Source of the DNA: Pseudomonas hunanensis
Lineage (GTDB): Bacteria; Pseudomonadota; Gammaproteobacteria; Pseudomonadales; Pseudomonadaceae
Assembly (NCBI RefSeq): GCF_013393325.1
Contig: NZ_QJRC01000095.1
Coordinates: 186,001 to 250,000 of the forward strand
Length of the DNA stretch: 64,000 bases
Direction of reading: 5' to 3'
Part shown: positions 37,367 through 45,690 of the stretch, in pieces
Layout of the letters: each line of letters begins with the position of its first letter
Numbering within the stretch: position 1 is the first letter of the stretch
The notes under the pieces: model-generated
Told to the model about the DNA's origin: nothing
The model's database searches: none
The model's input: only the letters and a program-made list of their open reading frames with translations
Translations under genes and position numbers: made by a program

Positions 37367-38662
37367 ATGTCTCCGCGTTTGCTGGCCATGGCGCTGGCGC
37401 CCCTGCTCGGGCTGTTCATCATCGCCCTGGGCAACGGCTTCATGTCTTCCCTGACCACCCTGCGCCTGGGCGCTGCCGGTGAGTCCGCCACCACCATTGG
37501 TATCGTCTCGTCGACCTACTTCATCGGCCTGACCCTTGGTGCCATCTTCAACGACCGGCTGATCCTGCGCATCGGCCACATCCGCGCCTATACCAGCTTC
37601 GCCTCGCTGATCGCCGTGACCATCCTGCTGCAGGGGCTGTTCTATGACGTCACCTGGTGGTCTGTGCTGCGCCTGATCAATGGCTGGGCGGCCGTCGGCG
37701 TGTTCCTGGTGATCGAAAGCTGGCTGCTGCTGGCCGGTGACGCGAAAATCCGTGGTCGCTTGCTGGCGCTGTACATGATCGCGTTCTATGGTGCCGGGGT
37801 AATCGCCCAGGCCGGCCTTGGCGAAATTACCCAGTTGGGCGAAACCGCACCCTTCATGCTGGCTGGCGTACTGGCCGCCCTGTCGGTGCTGCCAATCGTG
37901 ATCCTGCCGCGGGTGTCGCCGCTGTTGGACCAGGTCGAACCCCTCAAGCCCCGCCAATTGCTGGGTGTGGCGCCGTCGGGCCTGGTCGGTTGCTTCGGCT
38001 CGGGCGTGGCCATTGCCGGTATTTATGCGCTGCTGCCGCTGTACCTGCAACGCATCGGCCTGGAGGTAGGGGAAGTTGGCAACATGATGGCCTGGGTGAT
38101 CCTGGGTGCCATGCTGCTGCAATACCCGGTCGGGCGCTGGTCCGACCGCAAGGACCGCCAAGATGTGCTGATTGCCCTGGCTGCCCTGTGCGTGGTGCTG
38201 TCGCTGATCACGGTGTTCCTGCCGTCGGACTCGTTCCTGCTGCCGGCCATGCTGTTCCTGCTCGGTGGCGGCGTGTTCACCCTGTACCCGGTGGCGGTCA
38301 GCCACGCGGCCGACCGCGCGCCTTCCGATGCGCTGGTACCGATGATTCAGGGCCTGCTGCTGATCAACTCGCTGGGTTCGGCCATGGCGCCGGTGGCCAT
38401 TTCGCCGATGATGAGCGAATTTGGCGAGGCCGGGCTGTTCTGGGCCTTTGCCGTGGTCAACCTGGCCATGGTGTGCTTCTTCATGTGGCGCCGTGGCAAG
38501 CGCCCGGCCGCGGAGCACCCAGCCCCGTTCACCGCTTCGACGACCTTCTCGCCAACCGGCGCCGAGCTGAGGGTGACCGAAGACCTGATGCATGCGGCCC
38601 AGGAGCATCCGCCGCTGGAGCCAGTGGAGCCCGTGCAGGCTGCCCGTAGCGAAACGCACTGA
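37367..38662 (+). CDS. MFS transporter (YcaD-like)
   Basis: This 431-residue major facilitator protein has twelve hydrophobic segments. Family features include IGIVSSTYFIGLTLGAIFND followed by RLILRIGHIRAYTSFAS, WAAVGVFLVIESWLL and YPVGRWSDRKDRQDVL. It resembles the YcaD subgroup. A hydrophilic tail of about 45 residues follows the last helix. The ATG at 37367 starts at the first helix; the open frame to 37259 has no membrane or signal character. The substrate is unknown. Confidence 0.9.
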   Translation: MSPRLLAMALAPLLGLFIIALGNGFMSSLTTLRLGAAGESATTIGIVSSTYFIGLTLGAIFNDRLILRIGHIRAYTSFASLIAVTILLQGLFYDVTWWSVLRLINGWAAVGVFLVIESWLLLAGDAKIRGRLLALYMIAFYGAGVIAQAGLGEITQLGETAPFMLAGVLAALSVLPIVILPRVSPLLDQVEPLKPRQLLGVAPSGLVGCFGSGVAIAGIYALLPLYLQRIGLEVGEVGNMMAWVILGAMLLQYPVGRWSDRKDRQDVLIALAALCVVLSLITVFLPSDSFLLPAMLFLLGGGVFTLYPVAVSHAADRAPSDALVPMIQGLLLINSLGSAMAPVAISPMMSEFGEAGLFWAFAVVNLAMVCFFMWRRGKRPAAEHPAPFTASTTFSPTGAELRVTEDLMHAAQEHPPLEPVEPVQAARSETH

Positions 38663-38667
38663 CCCCA

Positions 38668-38686
38668 GGGGCCGCACAGCGGCCCC
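38668..38686 (+). terminator. hairpin after the MFS gene
   Basis: A perfect 8-bp stem (GGGGCCGC and GCGGCCCC) with an ACA loop lies six bases after the MFS stop codon. No T-run follows, so it may be a weak or Rho-assisted end, or a 3' stabiliser. Confidence 0.45.
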
Positions 38687-38774
38687 TCCCCTGCGACCAC
38701 TCGTCGCCCAGAAGGCACCCCTCCTCACACCCCCAGCCAAACGAATGACAGATCATCCGCAAAGGAGACGTCCC

Positions 38775-39083
38775 ATGATCCGCATTCGCCCGCTCTCCCT
38801 GTGTCTGGCGCTGGCCCTGACCAGCCTCGCCGGCACTACGTTCGCCGCCACCGATACCCATACCGACAGCCGCCCGCAAACCGACCAGTCTGGCGGCAAG
38901 ACCGCCGGTGATGACAGCAGCGTCAACAGCCCCGGCAGTGGCAAAAGCAACGACAGCAGCGACACCGGCAGCAATACCGATGCCGCCGACGGCGCCAGCG
39001 GCGGTTCCAACAGCACTGGCGAAGCCACGGGCTCCGGCGCCGGGTACAGCGGTGGCACCGCCGAGGACCAGGACAGCCACTGA
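38775..39083 (+). CDS. small secreted Ser/Gly/Asp-rich protein
   Basis: This 102-residue protein has a clear signal peptide (IRIRPLSLCLALALTSLAG, cleavage near TFA-A at about residue 24). The mature part is almost entirely Ser, Gly, Asp, Asn and Thr, with no Cys and few hydrophobic residues, so it is likely disordered in the periplasm or outside the cell. AAAGGAG precedes the ATG. It matches no family I recognise. Similar low-complexity secreted proteins are annotated as hypothetical in pseudomonads. Confidence 0.75.
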   Translation: MIRIRPLSLCLALALTSLAGTTFAATDTHTDSRPQTDQSGGKTAGDDSSVNSPGSGKSNDSSDTGSNTDAADGASGGSNSTGEATGSGAGYSGGTAEDQDSH

Positions 39084-39131
39084 CGCGGGCCTGGGCTACA
39101 CTGCGCTCCAACGCCCTGCCAAGGAGTTGCC

Positions 39132-39683
39132 ATGAACCTCAAACCCTGGCTGCTCGCCGCCCTGATGCCTTGCGCGGCCTTGGCTAACAGCAGCAACCAA
39201 GGCGCGCTGTCGATCAGCTCCTCGTCGTTCACCGATGGTGGCGTGATTGCGTTGCAGCAGGTTGGCCTGGACCCGGCCTGCGGTGCCGGCGAGGAGCGCA
39301 CCCCGCAACTGAGCTGGGACAACCTGCCCGAAGGCACCCAATCGCTGGCCCTGATCATGTTCGACCCAGACGGCGGCAAGGGTGTCGGCGTAGTGCACTG
39401 GGTTGCCTACAACATCGACCCCGAACAGGATGGGCTCAAGGAAGGTATGGCCGGGCTGAGCGGGCAGTACCTGACCGTGGGCCGAAACTCGAGGGGCACC
39501 CGCAGCTACCGTGGCCCCTGCCCACCCGCCGGCGACAACCCGCACCACTATGCATTGACCCTGATCGCCACCGACCTGCCGTTAGGTACATTGCCCGAAG
39601 ACCTGGACCGCAACGGCCTGCTGGAGCTGCTGCAAGGCCACGCACTGGGGGCGCAGAGCCTGGTCGGGCGCTACGGCCATTGA
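39132..39683 (+). CDS. YbhB/YbcL (PEBP-like) periplasmic protein
   Basis: This 183-residue protein has a signal peptide (cleavage after ALA near residue 18) and a phosphatidylethanolamine-binding/Raf-kinase-inhibitor-like fold. Recognisable segments are TPQLSWDNLPEGTQSLAL, IMFDPDGG, VHWVAYNID and GPCPPAGDNPHHYALTLIA. The conserved Asp-Pro-Asp and GPCPP-HHY segments form the ligand pocket. The physiological role of bacterial members is unclear. Confidence 0.9.
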   Translation: MNLKPWLLAALMPCAALANSSNQGALSISSSSFTDGGVIALQQVGLDPACGAGEERTPQLSWDNLPEGTQSLALIMFDPDGGKGVGVVHWVAYNIDPEQDGLKEGMAGLSGQYLTVGRNSRGTRSYRGPCPPAGDNPHHYALTLIATDLPLGTLPEDLDRNGLLELLQGHALGAQSLVGRYGH

Positions 39684-39729
39684 ACCATTCAGTACAAAAA
39701 TAAATGATCAGCTCCATAGCATTTATCCA

Positions 39730-39759
39730 TTGAATGGCCCGCACCAACTGAAGTAAGCT
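39730..39759 (+). promoter_or_regulatory. weak sigma-70 promoter candidate for the leader region
   Basis: TTGAAT at 39730-39735 and TAAGCT at 39754-39759 are 18 bases apart and sit 25 bases before the first small leader ORF. The -10 match is poor, so this is only a positional suggestion. Confidence 0.25.
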
Positions 39760-39783
39760 CGGGGTCATTCACTGGAGAGCAAC

Positions 39784-39903
39784 ATGCCGAAACACACCCG
39801 CAACCACGCCAACCACACCGGTCGCAGCCTGCGCCCTGTGCTGGCCGTTGCCGGCTGCGTGGCACCTGCCAGCTATTACTTTGGGTATTGGTTTAGCCAC
39901 TAG
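39784..39903 (+). CDS. 39-residue leader peptide ending in aromatic codons
   Basis: This small ORF has a good ribosome site (GGAGAG). Its last ten codons are very rich in Tyr, Phe and Trp: the peptide ends ASYYFGYWFSH before TAG. A GGCGCC/GGCGCC pair (39903-39908 and 39920-39925) follows at once, then a strong intrinsic terminator (39961-39998). Two genes on is the DAHP synthase gene, first enzyme of aromatic amino acid synthesis. The arrangement is that of an attenuator leader peptide, where stalling for charged aromatic tRNAs would alter RNA folding. The function is inferred. Confidence 0.65.
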   Translation: MPKHTRNHANHTGRSLRPVLAVAGCVAPASYYFGYWFSH

Positions 39904-39934
39904 GCGCCGATACCCACACGGCGCCCACCTTCGA

Positions 39935-39998
39935 GGGGCCGCCGAACATGAGAATACTCAAACCCCCGGTCGGCTCCCCGACCGGGGGTTTTGCTTTT
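39935..39998 (+). terminator. intrinsic terminator with possible antiterminator
   Basis: AACCCCCGGTCGG (39961-39973) and CCGACCGGGGGTT (39978-39990) form a perfect 13-bp stem with a CTCC loop, followed by TTGCTTTT. Upstream, GGGGCCG (39935-39941) can pair with CGGCTCC (39971-39977), seven pairs including one G-U, which would break the terminator stem. This is the alternative structure expected of an attenuator. The terminator itself is clear; the switching is inferred. Confidence 0.75.
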
Positions 39999-40039
39999 CA
40001 GGCCTTTGAACAACACCGATTCACATTGAGGACAGATTC

Positions 40040-40189
40040 ATGAACTACGCCACTTACTACTACGCAAACACCTATGCCTGGCGATTTAGCCAATCCCGTT
40101 CGGGCCAGCCTGCCGCCTCCGATCGGTCCTCTACAGGTGGCAATGCAGCAGCCAATACGAATTCAACGATCTGTCGAACACCTCGATAG
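40040..40189 (+). CDS. 49-residue Tyr-rich small ORF upstream of DAHP synthase
   Basis: The peptide begins MNYATYYYANTYAWRF: five Tyr, one Trp and one Phe in the first sixteen codons. A GAGGA ribosome site precedes the ATG. The remaining 33 residues are low-complexity and contain no domain. It lies after the intrinsic terminator and 48 bases before the DAHP synthase ATG. A GCGGG/CCCGC hairpin occupies part of the gap (40200-40215). It looks like a second, translation-sensing leader peptide for aromatic supply, or a peptide whose translation exposes the aro ribosome site. Confidence 0.55.
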   Translation: MNYATYYYANTYAWRFSQSRSGQPAASDRSSTGGNAAANTNSTICRTPR

Positions 40190-40237
40190 GGCCGACCACG
40201 CGGGCTTGAACCCGCCGTCCGCCCAGGGAAAAACGCC

Positions 40238-41299
40238 ATGCAAGCTTCCAACCTCGCCCTGCCCCTGACCCAGCCGCAAGCGGCCAACACCACCGTCAGC
40301 AAACGCCTGCCCAGCCCGCACCTGCTCAAGCAGCAGATGCCACTGCCCAGCGAACTGGCCCAGCAAGTCCAGGCCCATCGCCAGGCTATCCGCAACATCC
40401 TCGAAGGCCGCGATCAGCGCCTGCTGGTCATCGTCGGCCCCTGCTCGATTCACGACCCTCGCTCAGCCCTGGAATACGCCGACCGCCTGGCCGCCCTCAG
40501 CCGCGAAGTCGACGACAAGCTGCTGCTGGTGATGCGCGCCTACGTCGAAAAACCGCGTACCACAGTGGGTTGGAAAGGCCTGGCCTACGACCCGCAGCTG
40601 GATGGCAGCGACGACATGCACTCGGGGCTTGCCTTGTCCCGTGGGCTGATGCTGAGCATGATCGAGCGCGGCCTGCCCATCGCCACCGAGCTGTTGCAAC
40701 CGATGGCCGCCGGCTACTTCGATGACCTGCTGGCCTGGGCCGCGATTGGCGCACGCACCACCGAATCGCAAATCCACCGCGAAATGGTCAGTGGCCTGGA
40801 GCTGCCGGTGGGCTTCAAGAACGGCACCGACGGCGGTATTGCCATCGCCAGCGACGCCATGCGCAGCGCTGCCCACTCGCACCGCCACTTCGGCATGGAT
40901 GCGCAGGGCCACCCGGCAATCATCGATACCCTGGGCAATCCGGACACACACCTGGTACTGCGTGGCGGCCACAAAGGCCCGAACTACGATGCCGACAGTA
41001 TCGCCATGGCCCGCCAGGCATTGGCCAAAGCCGGCCTGCAGGCACGGATCATGGTCGATTGCAGCCACGCCAACAGCGGCAAGGACCCGGCGCGCCAGCC
41101 GGCCGTCTTCAATGATGTTTTGGCGCAGCGTCTGGCCGGCGACCGTTCGCTGGTCGGCGTGATGATCGAGGGGCACCTGTTCGAGGGTTGCCAGGCGCTG
41201 GGCAAGGGCGCACTGAAATACGGCGTGTCGATTACCGATGGCTGCCTGGGCTGGGCTTCGACCGAATCCCTGTTGCGCGAGGCGGCACAAAAACTCTAG
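40238..41299 (+). CDS. aroF: 3-deoxy-7-phosphoheptulonate (DAHP) synthase, class I
   Basis: This 353-residue enzyme condenses phosphoenolpyruvate with erythrose-4-phosphate, the first step of the shikimate pathway. Class I-alpha motifs are LLVIVGPCSIHDP (near 63-75), VMRAYVEKPRTTVGWKG, LATELLQP-like IATELLQPMAAGYF, GFKNGTDG, LRGGHKGPNYD and IMVDCSHANSGK. Length is typical of the feedback-regulated AroF/AroG/AroH group. Which amino acid inhibits it cannot be read here, so the symbol is a best guess. Upstream are two aromatic-rich small ORFs and a terminator, suggesting control by attenuation. Confidence 0.9.
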   Translation: MQASNLALPLTQPQAANTTVSKRLPSPHLLKQQMPLPSELAQQVQAHRQAIRNILEGRDQRLLVIVGPCSIHDPRSALEYADRLAALSREVDDKLLLVMRAYVEKPRTTVGWKGLAYDPQLDGSDDMHSGLALSRGLMLSMIERGLPIATELLQPMAAGYFDDLLAWAAIGARTTESQIHREMVSGLELPVGFKNGTDGGIAIASDAMRSAAHSHRHFGMDAQGHPAIIDTLGNPDTHLVLRGGHKGPNYDADSIAMARQALAKAGLQARIMVDCSHANSGKDPARQPAVFNDVLAQRLAGDRSLVGVMIEGHLFEGCQALGKGALKYGVSITDGCLGWASTESLLREAAQKL

Positions 41300-41378
41300 G
41301 CCGATGGTTGCAAGCCTGGCGAGACATACCCCAAGCAAGTGCGCTAGGCTTGCTTTTTTACCCCAAGGAGCAGTACCC

Positions 41379-41660
41379 ATGGCCCGTGCAACCGCCCGCC
41401 ACATCCTGGTCAGCAGCGAAGAGAAATGCAACGAACTGAAAGCCCAGATCGAAGCAGGCGCCGACTTCGCTGAAATCGCCAAAGCCAACTCTACCTGCCC
41501 GTCCAGCCGCCAGGGCGGCGACCTGGGCTCGTTCGGCCCAGGCCAGATGGTCAAGGAATTCGACACCGTGGTGTTCAGCGCCCCGGTCAACACCGTGCAA
41601 GGCCCGGTGAAGACCCAGTTCGGCTACCACCTGCTGGAAGTGACCAGCCGCCAGGACTAA
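41379..41660 (+). CDS. single-domain parvulin peptidyl-prolyl isomerase (PpiC-like)
   Basis: This 93-residue protein is one parvulin domain: ATARHILVSSEEKCNELKAQ, FAEIAKANSTCPSSRQGGDL, GSFGPGQMVKEFD, VKTQFGYHLLEV. It has no signal peptide, so it is cytoplasmic like E. coli PpiC (93 residues). The frame extends upstream to 41238, but the ATG at 41379 has AAGGAG before it and gives the canonical start. A second parvulin of similar size lies at 52115. Confidence 0.95.
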   Translation: MARATARHILVSSEEKCNELKAQIEAGADFAEIAKANSTCPSSRQGGDLGSFGPGQMVKEFDTVVFSAPVNTVQGPVKTQFGYHLLEVTSRQD

Positions 41661-41677
41661 GTAGCCAGTAGCTGCTC

Positions 41678-43600
41678 ATGTCCCCTGTGGGGGCGGGTTT
41701 ACCCGCGAATGCGCCAGATCAGGCAACAAGGTTGCATGGATGGACGCATTCGCGGGTAAACCCGCTCCTACAGGTTCTGTGTTGCCTGTTCCTGCTTTGT
41801 TTCGCATTCAACACGCAGGCCGCCCCCTCCCACGCCCTCACCGTCTACGGTGAAGCCCCCCGCTACAACGCCAGCTTCCAGCATTTCGACTATGTAAACC
41901 CCAACGCACCCAAAGGTGGCATCCTGCGCCGCTCGGCCATCGAGATTGGTCAGTTCGACCACATCCTCCCCTACATCGACAAGGGTATCGGCGTCAGCGA
42001 AGTCGATGGCTTGCTCTACGCGCCTCTGGCCGTGCGCTCGTTCGATGAACCCTACACCGTGTATGGCCTGATTGCCCGACGCATGGAGCGCGGGCCCGAT
42101 GACGTCTGGCTGCGTTTCGAAATAGACCCGCGCGCCACCTTCGCCGATGGCAAGCCGGTGCGTGCCGACGATGTACGTTTCACCTTCGAACTCTTGATGA
42201 GCAAGGGCAGCCTCAAGTACCGCACCCAGTTCGCCGACGTCACCGGCGTTACCGTGGAAAGCCCGCGCAGCGTGCGTTTCGACTTCAAACCCAAGCACGG
42301 CCGCACCCTGGCGCTGGACCTCGCCAGCCTGCCGGTGCTGCCCGAGCACGACTGGCAACAGCGCGACTTCGCCAACGGTGCCGGCTTCGACAAACCGGTC
42401 GGCAGCGGGCCGTACCGCATCGGGCGCATCGACAATGGCCGCAGCATCACCTTCGAGCGCGACCCGAACTGGTGGGCGCGTGAGCTGCCCGCCAGCCGTG
42501 GCCGCTACAATTTCGACAAGTGGCGCATCGAGTACTTCGGCGACACCGAAGTGGCGCGCCAAGTGCTCAAAGGCGGTGGCTACGACTACAACCGCGAGTT
42601 CTCCGCCACCGCCTACACCTTGGGCTACAACGGCGTGCAACTGGACGACGGCCGTCTGCAACGCGCCCACCTGGGCCCGGCCAAGCCGCAGGTGGCCCAA
42701 GGCTTCGTGTTCAACCTCGACCAGCCGCAGTTCAAGGACCGCCGTGTGCGTCAGGCGCTGGGCATGTTGTGGGACTATGAGTGGAGCAACCGGCAGATGA
42801 TGCGCAATATGTACATCCGCCAACAGAGTGTGTTCTCCAACACCCCGTTGGCTGCCCGCAAGCTGCCCGATGCCAGCGAGCTGAAGCTGCTTGAGCCACT
42901 GCGCGGCAAGGTGCCGGACGAAGTCTTCACCACCGTGTTCACCGCCCCGGTTACCGATGGTTCGGGCATCATCCGCCAGCAGCAGCTGCAGGCCCTTGCC
43001 CTGCTCGAACAAGCCGGCTGGCACCCTGAAGGCGACCGCCTGGTGAACAGCCAGGGCACACCGCTGGCGTTTACCTTCCTCAACGGCCAGTCGGGTATGG
43101 AGCGCCTGCTGTTGCCGTGGAAGCGCAACCTGGCCCAGATCGGCGTCACCCTGAACATCCGCAACGTCGATTCGGCCCAGTACGTCAACCGGCTGATGGC
43201 GCGCGACTACGACATGATCGTCACCGGCTACCCGGTCACCCTGTCGCCGGGTACCGAGCTGTACAACTACTTCGGCTCGACGGCCGCGCACGACCCTGGC
43301 TCGAACAACCTGATGGTGTTGCAGGACCCCGCCGTGGACCGCCTGATCGACGGCCTGGTGCGGGCCGAAACTCAGGCCGACATGCTGCATCATGCCCATG
43401 CGCTGGACCGGGTACTGCAATGGAACTACTACTGGATCCCCAACTACTACCCACCGGGCAGCTCCACCGCCTGGTGGAACCGCTTCGGCCTGCCCAAGGT
43501 ACAGGCCGCCTATGACGAAGGCCTGGACACCTGGTGGGAGGCAAGCCCCACCGCGCTGACCAATGAGCAAATGGCCGAACGCCGGAAGGCCTCGCCATGA
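41678..43600 (+). CDS. peptide-type ABC transporter substrate-binding protein (YejA-like)
   Basis: This family 5 solute-binding protein is for peptides or microcin-like compounds. Conserved segments are YGEAPRYNASFQHFDYVNPN, NAPKGGILRRSAIE, DVRFTFELLMSKGS and VGSGPYRIGRIDNGRSI. A hydrophobic signal core (VLCCLFLLCFAF, 34-45) and cleavage at TQA-A (48) are clear. The start is odd: the only in-frame ATG is at 41678, without a ribosome site, and the first 32 codons run through a REP palindrome (PVGAGLPANAP is translated REP). No ATG lies between the REP and the signal core. A REP insertion probably replaced the original start. Two permease genes follow. Confidence 0.88.
   Translation: MSPVGAGLPANAPDQATRLHGWTHSRVNPLLQVLCCLFLLCFAFNTQAAPSHALTVYGEAPRYNASFQHFDYVNPNAPKGGILRRSAIEIGQFDHILPYIDKGIGVSEVDGLLYAPLAVRSFDEPYTVYGLIARRMERGPDDVWLRFEIDPRATFADGKPVRADDVRFTFELLMSKGSLKYRTQFADVTGVTVESPRSVRFDFKPKHGRTLALDLASLPVLPEHDWQQRDFANGAGFDKPVGSGPYRIGRIDNGRSITFERDPNWWARELPASRGRYNFDKWRIEYFGDTEVARQVLKGGGYDYNREFSATAYTLGYNGVQLDDGRLQRAHLGPAKPQVAQGFVFNLDQPQFKDRRVRQALGMLWDYEWSNRQMMRNMYIRQQSVFSNTPLAARKLPDASELKLLEPLRGKVPDEVFTTVFTAPVTDGSGIIRQQQLQALALLEQAGWHPEGDRLVNSQGTPLAFTFLNGQSGMERLLLPWKRNLAQIGVTLNIRNVDSAQYVNRLMARDYDMIVTGYPVTLSPGTELYNYFGSTAAHDPGSNNLMVLQDPAVDRLIDGLVRAETQADMLHHAHALDRVLQWNYYWIPNYYPPGSSTAWWNRFGLPKVQAAYDEGLDTWWEASPTALTNEQMAERRKASP
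41684..41774. repeat. REP doublet overlapping the start of the YejA-like gene
   Basis: The left unit (CCTGTGGGGGCGGGTTTACC, CGCGAATGCG) and the right unit (CGCATTCGCGGGTAAACCCG, CTCCTACAGG) form an inverted pair about 90 bases long. They have the classic sequence of P. putida REP elements. The pair starts 23 bases after the parvulin stop and abuts the signal-peptide codons of the transporter gene. Confidence 0.9.
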
Positions 43601-44655
43601 CCGCCTACCTGCTGCGCCGCCTGTTGCTGATCATTCCGACGCTGCTGGCAATCCTGCTGGTCAATTTCGCCATCGTCCAAGCCGCGCCGGGTGGCCCGGT
43701 GGAGCAGGCCGTGGCGCGCCTGCAGGGCCTCGGTGGCAGCGCACCCGGCGCGCGGGCTGAGGTTGTGCATGGTGAATCCCGCGCCACCCGTGGCCTGGAC
43801 CCGAAACTGATCGATGAGATAAAGCGCCAGTACGGTTTCGACAAGTCCGCCCCCGAACGCCTGTGGCTGATGCTGGGTCAGTATGCCCGGCTGGATTTTG
43901 GCAACAGCTTCTTTCGCGGAGCGAAGGTGACCGACCTGATCCTCGACAAGTTGCCGGTTACCTTGTCGCTGGGTTTCTGGGCCACGCTGATCACTTACCT
44001 GGTGTCGATCCCGCTGGGTATTCGCAAGGCAGTGCGCCACGGCAGCCGTTTCGATGCCTGGAGCAGCGCGCTGATCGTGATTGGCTACGCCCTGCCCTCG
44101 TTCCTCTTCGCCCTGTTGCTGATCGTGCTGTTCGCCGGCGGCACCTCGCTCAACTGGTTCCCGGTGCGTGGCCTGGTCTCGGACAATTTCGACGAGCTCA
44201 GCCTGCTGGGCAAGGTCGCGGACTATTTCTGGCACCTGGTGTTGCCGGTCGGCGCCCTGGTGATCGGTGGTTTCGCCACCCTCACGCTGCTGACCAAGAA
44301 CGCCTTCCTCGACGAGATTTCCCGCCAGTATGTGGTGACTGCCAGGGCCAAGGGCCTCAGCGAGCGCCGTGTGCTGTATGGCCATGTGTTGCGCAATGCC
44401 ATGCTGCTGGTGGTGGCTGGCCTGCCCCAGGCATTGATCACGGTATTCTTCGCCGGTTCGCTGCTGATCGAAGTGATCTTCTCGCTCGATGGCCTGGGCC
44501 GCATGAGCTATGAAGCAGCCGTGTCGCGAGATTACCCGGTGGTGTTCGGCACGCTGTTCATCTTCACCCTGGCTGGCCTGCTGATTCGCCTGATCGGGGA
44601 CCTGTCGTACACCCTGCTGGACCCGCGCATCGACTTCGACACGAGGGCGCACTGA
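43597..44655 (+). CDS. ABC peptide transporter permease (YejB-like)
   Basis: This 352-residue permease has an N-terminal helix (LLIIPTLLAILLVNFAIVQA), a periplasmic insert and five further membrane helices. The permease loop EISRQYVVTARAKGLSERRV contains the EAA-type motif that contacts the ATPase. It overlaps the binding-protein gene by four bases (ATGA at 43597) and the next permease by one base. It resembles E. coli YejB. Confidence 0.93.
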   Translation: MTAYLLRRLLLIIPTLLAILLVNFAIVQAAPGGPVEQAVARLQGLGGSAPGARAEVVHGESRATRGLDPKLIDEIKRQYGFDKSAPERLWLMLGQYARLDFGNSFFRGAKVTDLILDKLPVTLSLGFWATLITYLVSIPLGIRKAVRHGSRFDAWSSALIVIGYALPSFLFALLLIVLFAGGTSLNWFPVRGLVSDNFDELSLLGKVADYFWHLVLPVGALVIGGFATLTLLTKNAFLDEISRQYVVTARAKGLSERRVLYGHVLRNAMLLVVAGLPQALITVFFAGSLLIEVIFSLDGLGRMSYEAAVSRDYPVVFGTLFIFTLAGLLIRLIGDLSYTLLDPRIDFDTRAH

Positions 44656-45671
44656 TGCTCTCGCCCATATCGCGCCGTCGCCTGCAACGCTTTCGCCGCA
44701 ACCGCCTGGGCTGGGTGTCGCTGTGGCTGTTCGCCGGCCTTCTGCTGTTGAGCCTGGGGGCGGAGCTTGTGGCCAACGACAAGCCACTGCTGCTGGGCTA
44801 CAAAGGCCAGCTGTATGTACCGGCGCTCAAACGCTACACCGAGCAGCAGTTTGGCGGGCAACTGCCGTTTCAGCCCGATTACCGCAGCGCCTATGTGCGC
44901 CAACTGATCGAAGGCCAGGGCGGCTGGATGCTGTTCGCGCCTATCCCGTTCAGCGCCGATACCCCCAACTACGACCTGCTGGTACCCACCCCCAGCCCGC
45001 CCAGTGCCAGCAACTGGTTGGGCACCGACGACCAGGGCCGTGACGTGCTGGCGCGGGTGCTGTACGGCACGCGGGTATCGCTGCTGTTCGCCTTCGCCCT
45101 GACCGTGGTCAGCGTGCTCATCGGTGTGGTGGCCGGCGCTCTGCAGGGCTACCACGGCGGCTGGGTCGACCTGCTCGGCCAGCGTTTGCTGGAGGTATGG
45201 TCGGGGTTGCCGGTGTTGTACCTGCTAATCATCCTCAGCGGCTTTGTCGAGCCGGATTTCTGGTGGCTGCTGGGGATCATGGCGTTGTTTTCCTGGCTGA
45301 CCCTGGTCGACGTGGTGCGCGCCGAGTTCCTGCGTGGGCGCAACCTTGAGTATGTAAAGGCCGCCCGGGCGCTGGGGCTGCCGGACAGCCAGGTGATGCT
45401 GCGGCATATCTTGCCCAATGCCATGAATGCCACGTTGACTTATGTGCCGTTCATGCTGACCGGGGCGATTACCACACTGACCGCGCTGGACTTTCTTGGC
45501 TTTGGCATGCCGGCGGGCAGCGCCTCGCTGGGTGAGCTGGTGACCCAGGGCAAGCAGCACCTGGAGGCGCCATGGCTGGGCTTTACCGCGTTCTTTGCGC
45601 TGGCGGTGATCTTGTCGCTGCTGGTGTTTATCGGGGATGCCCTGCGCGAGGCGTTCGATCCTCGAGGATGA
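44655..45671 (+). CDS. ABC peptide transporter permease (YejE-like)
   Basis: This 338-residue permease resembles YejE. An Arg-rich start (SRRRLQRFRRNRLGW) precedes the first helix. A periplasmic loop contains NWLGTDDQGRDVLARVLYG, and the EAA-type loop is FLRGRNLEYVKAARALGLPD. The partner ATPase gene (yejF) is not next to it: the following gene is a sigma-54 regulator. The transporter must therefore use an ATPase encoded elsewhere. Confidence 0.93.
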   Translation: MLSPISRRRLQRFRRNRLGWVSLWLFAGLLLLSLGAELVANDKPLLLGYKGQLYVPALKRYTEQQFGGQLPFQPDYRSAYVRQLIEGQGGWMLFAPIPFSADTPNYDLLVPTPSPPSASNWLGTDDQGRDVLARVLYGTRVSLLFAFALTVVSVLIGVVAGALQGYHGGWVDLLGQRLLEVWSGLPVLYLLIILSGFVEPDFWWLLGIMALFSWLTLVDVVRAEFLRGRNLEYVKAARALGLPDSQVMLRHILPNAMNATLTYVPFMLTGAITTLTALDFLGFGMPAGSASLGELVTQGKQHLEAPWLGFTAFFALAVILSLLVFIGDALREAFDPRG

Positions 45672-45690
45672 TTTTTCAGGATTTTTACCC

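Noticed and set aside
40200..40215. GCGGG/CCCGC hairpin before the DAHP synthase as a terminator
   Set aside because: The stem is only 5 bp and is followed by CGTCC without T-run; it may matter for translation but not for termination.
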